A DNA stretch of 64,000 bases, taken from Pseudomonadota bacterium (GTDB lineage Bacteria; Pseudomonadota; Alphaproteobacteria; Acetobacterales; Acetobacteraceae). Positions 1 through 8,799 of the stretch are shown here, in pieces. The notes under the pieces are model-generated. The model searched no databases and was not told where the DNA came from. It saw only the letters and a list, made by a program, of their open reading frames with translations. The position numbers and the translations under genes are program-made. The stretch spans positions 1-64,000 of the forward strand of contig JAJZFB010000002.1 in the NCBI GenBank assembly GCA_021805545.1, in the 5' to 3' direction. Position 1 is the stretch's first letter; each line of letters opens with the position of its first letter.

Positions 1-133
1 CCATGGTCAGCCTCGTCAATGCCGACCACCCATGAATCAGTCAAAAGCCGATTCGGGAATCCTAAAAATAACAGAACTCAATAATATGCCAAAGTAGTGT
101 TAAATCTTCGATTCAAACTGATCGGATATTGCT
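1..133. other. No gene recognised at window start
   Basis: No complete gene fits here. One forward frame is open from the window edge to a stop at 33-35, so a few codons of an upstream forward gene are possible but cannot be identified. The remainder is AT-rich spacer downstream of the leftward enoyl-CoA hydratase gene. Confidence 0.3.
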
Positions 134-880
134 CTAACCGCGCCGCTCTGCCCGGCGGGCGCGTATAAGGGCGGCAAAGCCAGGCCCGTGGCCGGGGCTG
201 TGGTGCAGCTCCCACGCATTGCCGGCGGCAAGGTTCAGGCCATCCGTATCTATCAGCAGCTTCTTTATCTCGCGGTTGGAGCGTGCGCTGGTGGCGAGAA
301 TATCGGCGCAGAGCGCATCCGTCTGCGCGTCCAGCTCTGCCTCCGGCACGGCGAAATTGGCCAGCCCCATGGCGGCGGCCTCCGTGCCAGAATAAATACG
401 GGCAGAGAACATCATCTCCTTGGCCTTGGCCATGCCCACGCGGCGCGGCAGGCGCTGGGTCAGGCCCCAGATGGGTACGAGGTCGAATTTGGCATGTGTA
501 TCGGCAAAGCGCGCGGTTTCGGCGGCGATGATGATGTCCGCCGCCAGCACCAGCTCCAGCCCGCCTGTGTAGCAATGCCCGCGCACGCTGGCGATAACGG
601 GAAAGGGCAGGGTGGCGAGCCGCTCCACCAGCCCGTTCTCTATCCGCTCCGCGCGCCCGGCTTCCGTGCCCGCGGCCAAATCATCCAGGTCATGCCCCGC
701 GCAAAAGCTGCGCCCCGCGCCGCTCAGCACCAGGCAGCCAATGGCGGCGTAATCCAGCCGGTCGAGATGGTGCGCGATTTCCTCGAACATCGAGACATTC
801 AGCGCGTTCAGCCTGTCTGGCCGGTTGAGGGTGAGGCGGCAGAGCCGGTCTTGCACCGTGCAGGTAATGGTTTCGGTCAT
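134..880 (-). CDS. Enoyl-CoA hydratase/isomerase family protein
   Basis: 248 aa, normal length for a single-domain crotonase. It carries the family pattern: LNRPDRLNALN near the N-terminus, the oxyanion-hole segment GRSFCAGHDL around residue 58, and the second signature VRGHCYTGGLELVLAADI around residues 98-116. Crotonases hydrate or isomerise acyl-CoA thioesters in the cytoplasm; the substrate is not readable from sequence. The ATG at 880 has an AAGGAT ribosome-binding site. Only 24 bp separate it from the upstream CoA-transferase gene, so the two are probably cotranscribed and act in one acyl-CoA degradation route. Family assignment is secure, substrate unknown. Confidence 0.9.
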   Translation of the reverse strand: MTETITCTVQDRLCRLTLNRPDRLNALNVSMFEEIAHHLDRLDYAAIGCLVLSGAGRSFCAGHDLDDLAAGTEAGRAERIENGLVERLATLPFPVIASVRGHCYTGGLELVLAADIIIAAETARFADTHAKFDLVPIWGLTQRLPRRVGMAKAKEMMFSARIYSGTEAAAMGLANFAVPEAELDAQTDALCADILATSARSNREIKKLLIDTDGLNLAAGNAWELHHSPGHGPGFAALIRARRAERRG

Positions 881-904
881 GCGGCGTATATCCTTGCGGT
901 TTTG

Positions 905-3292
905 TCAGCGTATGGCGCCAATTTGCATCAGCCGTTCCTGCTCGGCGGCGGGCAGGCGCAGGATTTCGCCAAACACGTAGGCGTTGTGCTCACCCAAACG
1001 CGGCGCGCCATCGGTAATTGCCGCGCCATCGCTCAGCTGCCAGGCCGGGCCGAGCGTGGCTTTGGTTTCGCCCGCGCCATCGGTTACGTAACGGTAGAAG
1101 CCGCGCGCCCAGAGATGGTCATCGGCCACAAGGTCAAGCGAATTCGCGCTCTTGGCGGCAGCGATGCCTTGCGCTTGCAGGCGTGTGGCGAGTTCCTGGG
1201 CATCCTGCCCGCGCGTCCAGCCTGCGAGCAGATCATCCAGCGCGGCCTCGTGGGCTTTGCGCGCCGGTAGCGTGGCAAAGCGCGGATCATCGGCCAGGCC
1301 AGGCTGGCCCATGGCCGCGCATAAGGCGCGCCAGGCGGCCTCGCCGGGTATGGCGAGGCTGATCCAATCCTCTTCGCCGCACGCATATACGCCATGCGGT
1401 GCCATGTCCGGGTGGCGGTTGCCATCGCAATGCGCGGCGCGCTTGTTCAGGCTGTAATCCATGAACACATCGCCGATCATGCTGGTCATGGTTTCCACTG
1501 CGGATATATCGATGAACTGCCCTTCGCCCGTTTGCTGCCGGTGCAGCAGCGCCACCAGCGCGGCATAGGCGGCGGCGGTGCCGAAGCTGGAATCGGCATA
1601 GCGCACATTCATCCCCTGGGGTGTTTCGCCTTCATACCCCACCAAGGCGCTTAGCCCGCTCAGCGCCACAAAGCAGGGGGCATAGCCGGTTTGGTAAGCC
1701 AGCGGCCCATCATTGCCGTACATGCCCATGGAGACGTAAACGATGCCAGGATGTACCGCCTTCACGGCCTCGTAGCCCAGGCCCAAACGGTCTATGGCGC
1801 CGGGGCGCAGATTCTCCACCACAATATCGCACTGGCCGATCAGCTCTTTCAGCAGCGCAACGCCTTCTTTCGATTTCATATCAATCTGCACGCTCAATTT
1901 TTGCGGGTTCACCGCCTGAAAACCCGGCGCGTTGTTGATGTCATCCACCCCGTAGGAGCGCGTTACGTCGATGGAACCCAGGCTTTCCACGCGGATGACT
2001 TCCGCGCCGAGATAGGCGAGGTGCTTGCCCACGCATGGCCCGGCCCATACCTTGGTAAGCTCCAGCACGCGCACGCCCTCCAGCGGCCCGCCACGGCGTT
2101 TTATGGGGCCGCCCCGGCTCTGTTCCAGCTTCTTTAGCGCTGCGGGTTTTCGTAGCGCGGCTTTATCATGCTGCCCCAGCAGCGGCGCGTGGCGCTCAAT
2201 GCGCGCCGGCGTGGCGCTGAGCTTATAGGGCGTGCCGGGGTATAGCGCGCGGCCCTGCGCGGGGTGTTCCACCTCTGCAAAAAAGCCGCGATGCCGGAGC
2301 TGTTCCGAACGCGGCAAATCGCTCACATCATTCACCGGCGCCAGCGTCAGCCCCTGTTTCTGCGCGGCGGTGGCGGCTTCGTCTTTGCCCAGATTTTTAA
2401 GCCAGTTGGTAATATGGCGGCGGCATGTGGCAATACGTTCCGGCGTCAGCCCGCGCTCCATCCAGTTGGCGGGAAAATCATCCATCCACGCCGTGTCATC
2501 CAGTAATTGGCGAATAGCGTCCCAATGCGCGGGCGCGGACATCCAGATGTACACAAACCCATCGCGGCATGGGAAAATACCGGATGGCCCGCCAAGGTCG
2601 AACAAGGTGCGGCTGGCGCCTACCTCCATATCGCCCGCCACCATCTGCGCCAGCACGTAATCCACGCGCGAGGCCATCACCTCTTGCTTGGATAGGTCGA
2701 TGAACCGCCCGCGCCCTTGTGTGCCGTGCGCATACAGGCAGGCGGCGATGCACATGGCGGCGTCCAGCCCGGCTTCGTAACTTACCTGGAAACGCCCGGC
2801 CCCTTTCAGCGGCGGGCGGCTGGGGTTGGCGGCGCTGGGCGTATGGTAGCCCCAGCCGCTGGCCTGCATCACGGTCAGGTCTTCCGCATGGGCACGCAAG
2901 GCGGGCGCGTTCTGGCCGAACGGGGTGATGGCGCATAGGGTAAGGCGTGGATAGGCTTCAGGCGTCAGACCGATACTCGCCAGCCACCCAGGGGCATGGC
3001 CGCAGATCACCGCATCCGCATCTTCCAGCAGCGCGGCCAGCCGGGCACGGCCTTCCGCCGTTTCCAAATCCAGCGTGAGCGAGTGCTTGTTGGTGTTGAG
3101 ATAGGCAAACAGCCCGCTATCCTCGGGGCCTGTGCCGCTGGGCGCGAACGGGCCAAGGCGGCGCGTGGGGCTGCCTTCAGGCGGTTCGATTTTCAGCACG
3201 GTAGCGCCGAAATCGGCCAGCAGCTTGCCGCAATATTCACCGCAGACGCTCCCGGCAAGCTCGATGATTTTGAAACGGCGCAACGCGGACAA
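905..3292 (-). CDS. Double-domain type III CoA-transferase (CaiB/BaiF family)
   Basis: About 795 aa, twice the usual ~400 aa of the family. Two full CaiB/BaiF domains lie in series: the first opens with FKIIELAGSVCGEYCGKLL and LADFGATVLKIEPPEG, the second (from about residue 400) with GVRVLELTKVWAGPCVGKHL and GAEVIRVE. Family III enzymes move CoA between acyl-CoA and a free acid through an aspartyl-CoA anhydride. I place the start at TTG 3292, six bases after a GGGGAG ribosome-binding site and just before the first domain. ATG 3352 (behind AAGGTGG) or ATG 3403 would add 20 or 37 residues. It is divergent from the GntR gene, which may control it. Confidence 0.85.
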   Translation of the reverse strand: MSALRRFKIIELAGSVCGEYCGKLLADFGATVLKIEPPEGSPTRRLGPFAPSGTGPEDSGLFAYLNTNKHSLTLDLETAEGRARLAALLEDADAVICGHAPGWLASIGLTPEAYPRLTLCAITPFGQNAPALRAHAEDLTVMQASGWGYHTPSAANPSRPPLKGAGRFQVSYEAGLDAAMCIAACLYAHGTQGRGRFIDLSKQEVMASRVDYVLAQMVAGDMEVGASRTLFDLGGPSGIFPCRDGFVYIWMSAPAHWDAIRQLLDDTAWMDDFPANWMERGLTPERIATCRRHITNWLKNLGKDEAATAAQKQGLTLAPVNDVSDLPRSEQLRHRGFFAEVEHPAQGRALYPGTPYKLSATPARIERHAPLLGQHDKAALRKPAALKKLEQSRGGPIKRRGGPLEGVRVLELTKVWAGPCVGKHLAYLGAEVIRVESLGSIDVTRSYGVDDINNAPGFQAVNPQKLSVQIDMKSKEGVALLKELIGQCDIVVENLRPGAIDRLGLGYEAVKAVHPGIVYVSMGMYGNDGPLAYQTGYAPCFVALSGLSALVGYEGETPQGMNVRYADSSFGTAAAYAALVALLHRQQTGEGQFIDISAVETMTSMIGDVFMDYSLNKRAAHCDGNRHPDMAPHGVYACGEEDWISLAIPGEAAWRALCAAMGQPGLADDPRFATLPARKAHEAALDDLLAGWTRGQDAQELATRLQAQGIAAAKSANSLDLVADDHLWARGFYRYVTDGAGETKATLGPAWQLSDGAAITDGAPRLGEHNAYVFGEILRLPAAEQERLMQIGAIR

Positions 3293-3482
3293 AGCATACT
3301 CCCCGATGAATTTGGCCCGCCGGTGCGGGGCGGCTTTTGTGTCCCCTAGCATCCGCACCACCTTTTTGGCTCTGCTCCGGCTTGTCCCTGGCGGCATCAT
3401 CACCTGCCGGATGCGGCAGTCTCCCGCCGCAAGTTTGGGCGGGGTTTGGTTTACATCAAAAGGTTAGGCGGCGTTTACGCAT

Positions 3483-4226
3483 TTGGCCCAGCTTGCCACC
3501 GGGGTGCGCGCCGCGTTAAGCAAAATTGTGGAACAATCTTATCAAACCACCCAGGACCAGGACGAAGCGGAACGCGATGGCACCAGCGCCTCCCGCAAGG
3601 TCTCGCGCGGCATTATGCGGGCGCTGGAGCAAGGGCGGCTGGTGCCGGGGCAGCGCCTGGTGGAAACCAGCCTGGCGCTGGAATATGGCGTTGGCCGCAA
3701 CGCGGTGCGCGAGGCCGTGCAATGGCTGGCGGCACATGGCGTTATAGATGTCACGCGTCACCGCTCAGCCTCTATCCGCCGGCTGGATGCCGCCGAAACG
3801 CAGGATGTGCTGGAAGTGGCCGAAGCCGTGCTCGGGCTATTATTGAAGGCAGCGGCACGGAATTTTCAGCCCGCCCGGCACGGGGCAAGGCTGCGCGCGG
3901 GGCTGGAGGACGTGGCCCAGGCGGCGCCCGGGGGGTTCGCCAGGGCGCGGCGGCATTTCTACGCCGCGCTGCTGGAGATTAGCGGCAGCCGCGAGCTGCA
4001 CCGGCTGTTCCCCGCCATTGGGCTGCATGTGCTGCTTGCCCAATACCGTGCCGTGGCGGCCATGCCGCACGGGTTGGATATGTTCCGTGCCATGGCCGAA
4101 GCCGTGGCCAATAACGACGTGGAACATGCCCAGGCGCTGGGGCGCGCGCATATCAGCCAGCTTCGCCAGATTATCCTACAATCCATTCAACCCGAACCAT
4201 TCCACGAAAAAGGGAACGCGCCATGA
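3483..4226 (+). CDS. GntR-family (FadR subfamily) transcriptional regulator
   Basis: About 247 aa. The N-terminal winged helix-turn-helix is recognisable from IMRALEQGRLVPGQRLVE and YGVGRNAVREAVQWLAAHG; the rest is an all-helical FCD-type ligand domain. FadR-type regulators usually repress acyl-CoA or organic-acid catabolic genes and release DNA when a metabolite binds. It starts divergently from the CoA-transferase gene, and its TGA overlaps the ATG of the next enoyl-CoA hydratase by four bases, so it is translationally coupled to a likely target. The start is uncertain: 3483 is TTG and a start some 20 codons later is possible. The effector is unknown. Confidence 0.82.
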   Translation: MAQLATGVRAALSKIVEQSYQTTQDQDEAERDGTSASRKVSRGIMRALEQGRLVPGQRLVETSLALEYGVGRNAVREAVQWLAAHGVIDVTRHRSASIRRLDAAETQDVLEVAEAVLGLLLKAAARNFQPARHGARLRAGLEDVAQAAPGGFARARRHFYAALLEISGSRELHRLFPAIGLHVLLAQYRAVAAMPHGLDMFRAMAEAVANNDVEHAQALGRAHISQLRQIILQSIQPEPFHEKGNAP

Positions 4227-5191
4227 AAAAAGACGATATCCGCCCGCCGCCGGAAGAGATCATTCTGTACGAAAAAGACCCCAAGACCAAGATCGCGACC
4301 ATCACCCTCAACCGGCCGGATGCGCTCAACTCGCCCACCATCGCGGCGCGGCTGCGCTATGCCAAGCTCCTGCACCGCGCCAATGTGGATGACGATGTAA
4401 AAGTGCTGGTCATTCGCGGTGTGGGCAGTAACCTTGGCGGCGGGGCGGATTTGGCCGAGCAGGCCGACATGCTGGGCGATAACCCGGATTTCTCGCTGCT
4501 GCATGAATTCGAGATTGGCGCGGATGAAGATGTAAAATACCCGCCCAAGGGCAGCTACCGTTACCTCGCGCAACTCACCCAGCTCTATGCCAATTCCAAT
4601 TTCGGCTGCCGCAGCCTTCAAGATTTCAAGAAAATATCCATCCTGGAAGTAAAAGGCTATTGCTATGGCTGGCATTTCTACCAGGCCGCCGATGCCGATA
4701 TGATTATCTCCTCCGACGATGCGCTGTTCGGCCATCCCTCTTTCCGTTACGTCGGCTGGGGGCCGCGCATGTGGCAATGGGCCGAGACAATGGGCCTGCG
4801 TAAATTCATGGAGATGGTGTTCACGGGCCGCCCCTTCACGGCCAAGGAGATGTATGACTGCAACTTCGTCAACGCCGTTGTGCCGCGCGACAAGCTGGAG
4901 GACGAGGTGGCGAAATACGCCCATGCCTGCGCCATCAACCGCCCGACCGACACTGTGTATATGCTGAAAACCTTGTTCGAGACCTTCAAGCAGCAGAAGG
5001 GCGAATATATGGGCAGCGTGCTCACAGCCTGGCTGGAATCCATGCTGCCGGTTGTGAAAAACGATGGCGGGGAGCTGCGGCTTGACGATGACACATTCGA
5101 CAAGGGCGTAAACAATGCGGTGAAGGATAATGACGACCTCTACCCGCCGGAATGGCGCCTGAGCAAATCTGGCCGCCGTAAAGCGCAATAA
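4223..5191 (+). CDS. Enoyl-CoA hydratase/isomerase family protein, long form
   Basis: 322 aa crotonase, longer than the 250-260 aa norm because of an insertion in the middle (residues ~90-130) and a charged C-terminus. ITLNRPDALNSPTIAARL, the G-rich oxyanion segment GVGSNLGGGADLAEQAD and VKGYCYGWHFYQAADADM mark the fold. The usual acidic catalytic positions cannot be assigned with confidence, so the reaction is open. The start overlaps the GntR stop (ATGA), implying one transcript. A long crotonase beside a GntR regulator and a CoA-transferase suggests a dedicated route for an unusual acyl-CoA, perhaps aromatic or branched. The pathway is inference. Confidence 0.85.
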   Translation: MKKDDIRPPPEEIILYEKDPKTKIATITLNRPDALNSPTIAARLRYAKLLHRANVDDDVKVLVIRGVGSNLGGGADLAEQADMLGDNPDFSLLHEFEIGADEDVKYPPKGSYRYLAQLTQLYANSNFGCRSLQDFKKISILEVKGYCYGWHFYQAADADMIISSDDALFGHPSFRYVGWGPRMWQWAETMGLRKFMEMVFTGRPFTAKEMYDCNFVNAVVPRDKLEDEVAKYAHACAINRPTDTVYMLKTLFETFKQQKGEYMGSVLTAWLESMLPVVKNDGGELRLDDDTFDKGVNNAVKDNDDLYPPEWRLSKSGRRKAQ

Positions 5192-5241
5192 TCCACGTCC
5201 GCCAGCCAGTCTCCTGGCTGGCGTTTTCCAGGACCAATGCC

Positions 5242-6285
5242 ATGCACTATACCAGGCTCGGCAATACGGGGCTTCTTGTCTCGCGCATCGGCTTTGGCGC
5301 CGCCACGTTCACCCAAGGCAACCAGAGCATCGCCGCGCTTTATAAAGTGGGCGCGCAACTGGCGGACCAGCTTGTGGGGCGCTGCCGCGATGCAGGCGTA
5401 ACCCTGTTCGATACGTCCGATGTCTATGCCGATGGTGAGTCGGAAACCCTGCTTGGCGCCGCGCTTAAGCCACACCGGGATAAAATTGTGCTGACCACCA
5501 AGGTTGGCAATCGCGGCACCACGGACCGCGATTTGCTGCGCGGCAATCTCTCCCGCCGCCATATCATCTGGTCCGCCGAGCAGAGCCTGCAACGGCTGGG
5601 CACGGATTGGATCGACCTCTACGTGGCGCACCGCGAGGATTTATACACGCCGCTGGAAGAAACGCTGGAGGCCTTCGACGTGCTCGTGCGCGCGGGCAAG
5701 GTGCGCTATGTTGGCTTCTCCAACTGGTCCGCCTGGAAGGTGGCCGCGGCGATGGAGCTGCAAAAAGCCAATCGCTGGGCGCCATTCACCCATGGGCAGA
5801 TGTATTATTCATTGCTGGGCCGCGATGTGGAGCGCGATAGTCTGCCCATGATGCGCCATTACGGGCTGGGCATGACCGTGTGGGGGCCGCTTGCTTTTGG
5901 CTTTCTCTCCGGTGCCTATGGCCGCGAGGATCTGGCCAAGCCAGATAACCGGTTTTCCAGTTTCGACATGCTGAAATTTGACCGCGAAAAAGCCTTTTCC
6001 CTGCTCGATATTCTGCGTGAGATGGCATCCGCGCGCGGCATTGGCGTGGCCCAGCTTTCCCTGGCCTGGCTGCTGAACCGCCAAGGCGTGAGCAGCGTGC
6101 TGATGGGCGCCACGAAGCTGCACCAGCTTGAGGATAATCTGGGCGCCGCGGATATTCTGCTGACGGAGGAGGACATGCGGCGCCTGAACGAGGCCACCGC
6201 CATCAAGCCGCTCTACCCCAGTTCGGACTGGATAGAGCCGGACCGCCGCGTGGCCAAGGCGCTGCGCGGCGGCCCAGGCGTTTAG
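5242..6285 (+). CDS. Aldo/keto reductase
   Basis: 347 aa, a TIM-barrel NAD(P)H-dependent oxidoreductase. The AKR pattern is present: MHYTRLGNTGLLVSRIGFGA at the N-terminus, the catalytic Asp/Tyr segment DTSDVYADGESETLLGAAL, the catalytic Lys in LTTKVG, the His in LYVAHRED, and the cofactor-binding C-terminal region GATKLHQLEDN. It resembles the YajO/Tas-like group that reduces aldehydes and ketones of broad range. It begins 50 bp after the enoyl-CoA hydratase and could share its transcript. Its last four bases overlap the end of the convergent NTF2-like gene. Confidence 0.9.
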   Translation: MHYTRLGNTGLLVSRIGFGAATFTQGNQSIAALYKVGAQLADQLVGRCRDAGVTLFDTSDVYADGESETLLGAALKPHRDKIVLTTKVGNRGTTDRDLLRGNLSRRHIIWSAEQSLQRLGTDWIDLYVAHREDLYTPLEETLEAFDVLVRAGKVRYVGFSNWSAWKVAAAMELQKANRWAPFTHGQMYYSLLGRDVERDSLPMMRHYGLGMTVWGPLAFGFLSGAYGREDLAKPDNRFSSFDMLKFDREKAFSLLDILREMASARGIGVAQLSLAWLLNRQGVSSVLMGATKLHQLEDNLGAADILLTEEDMRRLNEATAIKPLYPSSDWIEPDRRVAKALRGGPGV

Positions 6286-6740
6286 GCCGGCACGCGGATA
6301 AAGGTTGGCGTGCTGTCGAACTTGGCGATCAGCCATTCGCCATCCGCGCCGCGCCGCGCCACCATGCGCACATCCGCAGCCGAGGCCGGGTCGGCATGTT
6401 TGGTGCCAGACTTCATGCCGGCCGTGGAGAAGTAGATCAACGAGAAGCCGATATTAGCCTCGTTGGCGCTGGTGAAGCTGGTGCGCAGGTTGGCCAGCAT
6501 GTGCCGGTGCACTGGCACGCCCTCCGGCGTGGCGCCAAGCGTTTCCAGCCGTTCCTTGTAGAATTGCACCACGGCCTCGCGGCCCGTGCGCGGGCCGCCG
6601 CGCACGGTATAGCTGCAATCCTCGGTAATCAGCCCGGCGATGCTGGTGCCGTTATTCACGTCCAGCTCGTAAGACCATTCATTGATCAATTGCTGGATCT
6701 CGACCACGGCAACGGCTTGTTCTGGGGTGAATTTGGCCAT
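6282..6740 (-). CDS. NTF2-like / SnoaL-like domain protein
   Basis: 152 aa, the size of a single cone-shaped NTF2-like fold. EIQQLINEWSYELDVNN followed by GLITEDCSYTV and RTGREAVVQFYKERLE is the typical opening of the SnoaL-like/ring-hydroxylase beta-subunit-like group. No signal peptide. Such proteins are small-molecule isomerases, hydratases or ligand binders, and the exact activity cannot be told. The neighbouring SDR gene, 65 bp upstream and on the same strand, suggests a two-gene unit for a small-molecule conversion. Confidence 0.75.
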   Translation of the reverse strand: MAKFTPEQAVAVVEIQQLINEWSYELDVNNGTSIAGLITEDCSYTVRGGPRTGREAVVQFYKERLETLGATPEGVPVHRHMLANLRTSFTSANEANIGFSLIYFSTAGMKSGTKHADPASAADVRMVARRGADGEWLIAKFDSTPTFIRVPA

Positions 6741-6805
6741 CTTAGCTCCCTCTATCCTGTATGAAACGCGAGCGTACCTAGGCGCGCATTCACCCCGTGG
6801 TCAAC

Positions 6806-7585
6806 TTACAGCCCCTTATTTTCCGCCCCCATGCCCGAGAAGCCGATGCAATACCCGCCATCCACCGGCAGAATAACGCCGGTGATGTACGAGGCCTCGC
6901 CGCTGGCCAGGAATAGCGCGGCTGAGGCGATTTCGCTGGCCAACCCCCAGCGCTTGAGCGGAATGCCCGCCAGGGTGGGCGCGCCCGGCGGCGGCTCGGC
7001 ATGGGTTTTCGAGGCCGGCACCAGCCCCGTCCAAATGGTGCCCGGCGCCACCGCGTTTACGCGAATATTGTAATTGGCATAATCCAACGCCGCCGTCTTG
7101 GTCATCTGGTTAACGCCCGCCTTGGCCGCGCCGTAAATCGAGTGATGCTTCCACCCCACCACGCCGGAGGCCGAGGTGGTGTTCACGATGGAGCCGCCGC
7201 CTGTTTTCATCATCGACATCACACCGTATTTCATGCCGAAAAACACACCGCGCAAATTCACCGCATGAACCTTGTCCCAGGCCTCGGTGCTTTGCTCGTG
7301 CAGCGGCGCCATGCCGCCGCCAAACCCGGCATTGTTGCAGAGAATATCAATGCGCCCGAATTTCTTTTCGGCGGCCTCGATCATGGCCTGCACATCAGCC
7401 TCTTCAGCCACATTGGCATGCACGGCAATGGCGGCATCGCCCAGGCTGGCGGCCACCTCGTCCTGCTGGCCGCTAATATCGGCCAGCACCAGCTTCGCCC
7501 CCTCGGCGGCGAACATCTGCGCCATGGCCTTGCCCATGCCCGAGCCTGCGCCCGTAATGACAGCAACTTTATCTCTCAGTCTCAT
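6806..7585 (-). CDS. Short-chain dehydrogenase/reductase (SDR)
   Basis: 259 aa classical SDR. It shows the cofactor motif TGAGSGMG (residues 11-18), NNAG (about 84-87) and the catalytic Ser138, Tyr151 and Lys155 (YGAAK), plus the C-terminal LPVDGGY element. The start at 7585 (MRLRDKVAVITG) puts the Rossmann strand at the usual position; upstream in-frame codons to 7726 carry no family similarity. An acidic residue after the second strand (VLADIS) favours NAD(H). It probably works with the NTF2-like protein encoded just downstream. Substrate unknown. Confidence 0.9.
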   Translation of the reverse strand: MRLRDKVAVITGAGSGMGKAMAQMFAAEGAKLVLADISGQQDEVAASLGDAAIAVHANVAEEADVQAMIEAAEKKFGRIDILCNNAGFGGGMAPLHEQSTEAWDKVHAVNLRGVFFGMKYGVMSMMKTGGGSIVNTTSASGVVGWKHHSIYGAAKAGVNQMTKTAALDYANYNIRVNAVAPGTIWTGLVPASKTHAEPPPGAPTLAGIPLKRWGLASEIASAALFLASGEASYITGVILPVDGGYCIGFSGMGAENKGL

Positions 7586-7710
7586 CCCCGGATTCCTTTT
7601 CTGCGGCGCCGTGTAAAGCCCAGCGCCATGGGCCGAATGCAAGCAGCGGCATTGCCAATACCCAGCCAACTGCGTTAGCACTATGCTAAGGAAGTGTTCA
7701 GGGGGTGTCC

Positions 7711-8799
7711 ATGCCGCATTTAACAAAACGCGCTTTTCTCACCGGGCTTGCCGCAACGCCTTGCCTTACAGGGCTTGCCCGGGCGGATTCGCCACTTTTT
7801 GCGCCAGAGCCTGGGGCGTGGACCGAATATCAGGTGTCCACCACGATGAATCTGGCAACACCAAAAAACCTGGCTCAGGCCTGGGTACCTTTACCTTCGG
7901 TTAGCAGCCCGGCCTGGGTGAAACCGCTGGGCAATGATTGGCACGGCGCGGGCTTTACGGCGCAGGAGGTGGATGCGAACGGCGCGAAGCTGCTGCACGT
8001 TACCTGGGCCGCGGGCAGCGCTGCTCCCGCCATTACGGTACGCAGCCGCTTTGCCTCGCGCGACAGGGCGGTGGACTGGAACAGGCCCGGTAAGGTGCCG
8101 CCACTAAGCGCCATGGAGCGGCAGCGCTACCTGGATGCCACGGACTACATTCCGGTTACCGGCGAAATCCAGCAGCTTTCAGACCAGATTACGGCCGGCG
8201 CCACGGATGAGCGTGCCAAGGTGGCGGCAATTTACAACTGGGTGGTCTGCAACACCTACCGCGACCATAAAGTGCTGGGCTGCGGTACGGGCAATGTCGG
8301 CGCAATGCTGAAATTCGCCGATTTCGGCGGCAAATGCGCCGACCTCAACGGGTTGTTCGCTGGTTTGGTGCGCGCCGCCGGTATTCCGGCCCGCGATATT
8401 TACGGCGTCCGCGTTGCGCCCTCGGCTTTTGGTTACCACAGCCTCGGCCTTAAAACCACCAATGCCACCAAGGCGCAGCATTGCCGGGCGGAGGTGTTTT
8501 TGGCCGATTATGGCTGGGTGGCAATGGACCCGGCCGATGTGCGCAAGGTGATGCTGGATGAGCCGCCCGGCAATTTGCCCCTGAGCAACCCCAAGGTGGA
8601 AGCGGTGCGCCAAGCCCTGTTTGGCGGCTGGGAGGGTAATTATATGCCCTATAACCATGTGAATGACGTTGTGCTGCCCGGCGGCGGCGGGCGGAGTTTG
8701 CCATTTTTTATGTACCCGCAGGCGCAAATCGATGGCGTATGGCTCGATTCACTGGCGCCGCAGACGGTAAAATACAGCATTCAGGCGGTAACGCTCTAA
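7711..8799 (+). CDS. Exported transglutaminase-like cysteine protein
   Basis: About 362 aa from ATG 7711, which follows an AGGGGG ribosome-binding site. The N-terminus (MPHLTKRAFLTGLAATP...) is an export signal ending near LARADS. The core carries the transglutaminase-like triad: Cys in GGKCADLNGLFAGLVRAAGI, His in QHCRAEVFLADYGWV and Asp in AMDPADV. Bacterial members are usually periplasmic hydrolases or peptidases rather than true cross-linking enzymes. It is divergent from the SDR gene and convergent with the bestrophin-like gene, overlapping the latter by four bases. Partner and substrate are unknown. Confidence 0.8.
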   Translation: MPHLTKRAFLTGLAATPCLTGLARADSPLFAPEPGAWTEYQVSTTMNLATPKNLAQAWVPLPSVSSPAWVKPLGNDWHGAGFTAQEVDANGAKLLHVTWAAGSAAPAITVRSRFASRDRAVDWNRPGKVPPLSAMERQRYLDATDYIPVTGEIQQLSDQITAGATDERAKVAAIYNWVVCNTYRDHKVLGCGTGNVGAMLKFADFGGKCADLNGLFAGLVRAAGIPARDIYGVRVAPSAFGYHSLGLKTTNATKAQHCRAEVFLADYGWVAMDPADVRKVMLDEPPGNLPLSNPKVEAVRQALFGGWEGNYMPYNHVNDVVLPGGGGRSLPFFMYPQAQIDGVWLDSLAPQTVKYSIQAVTL

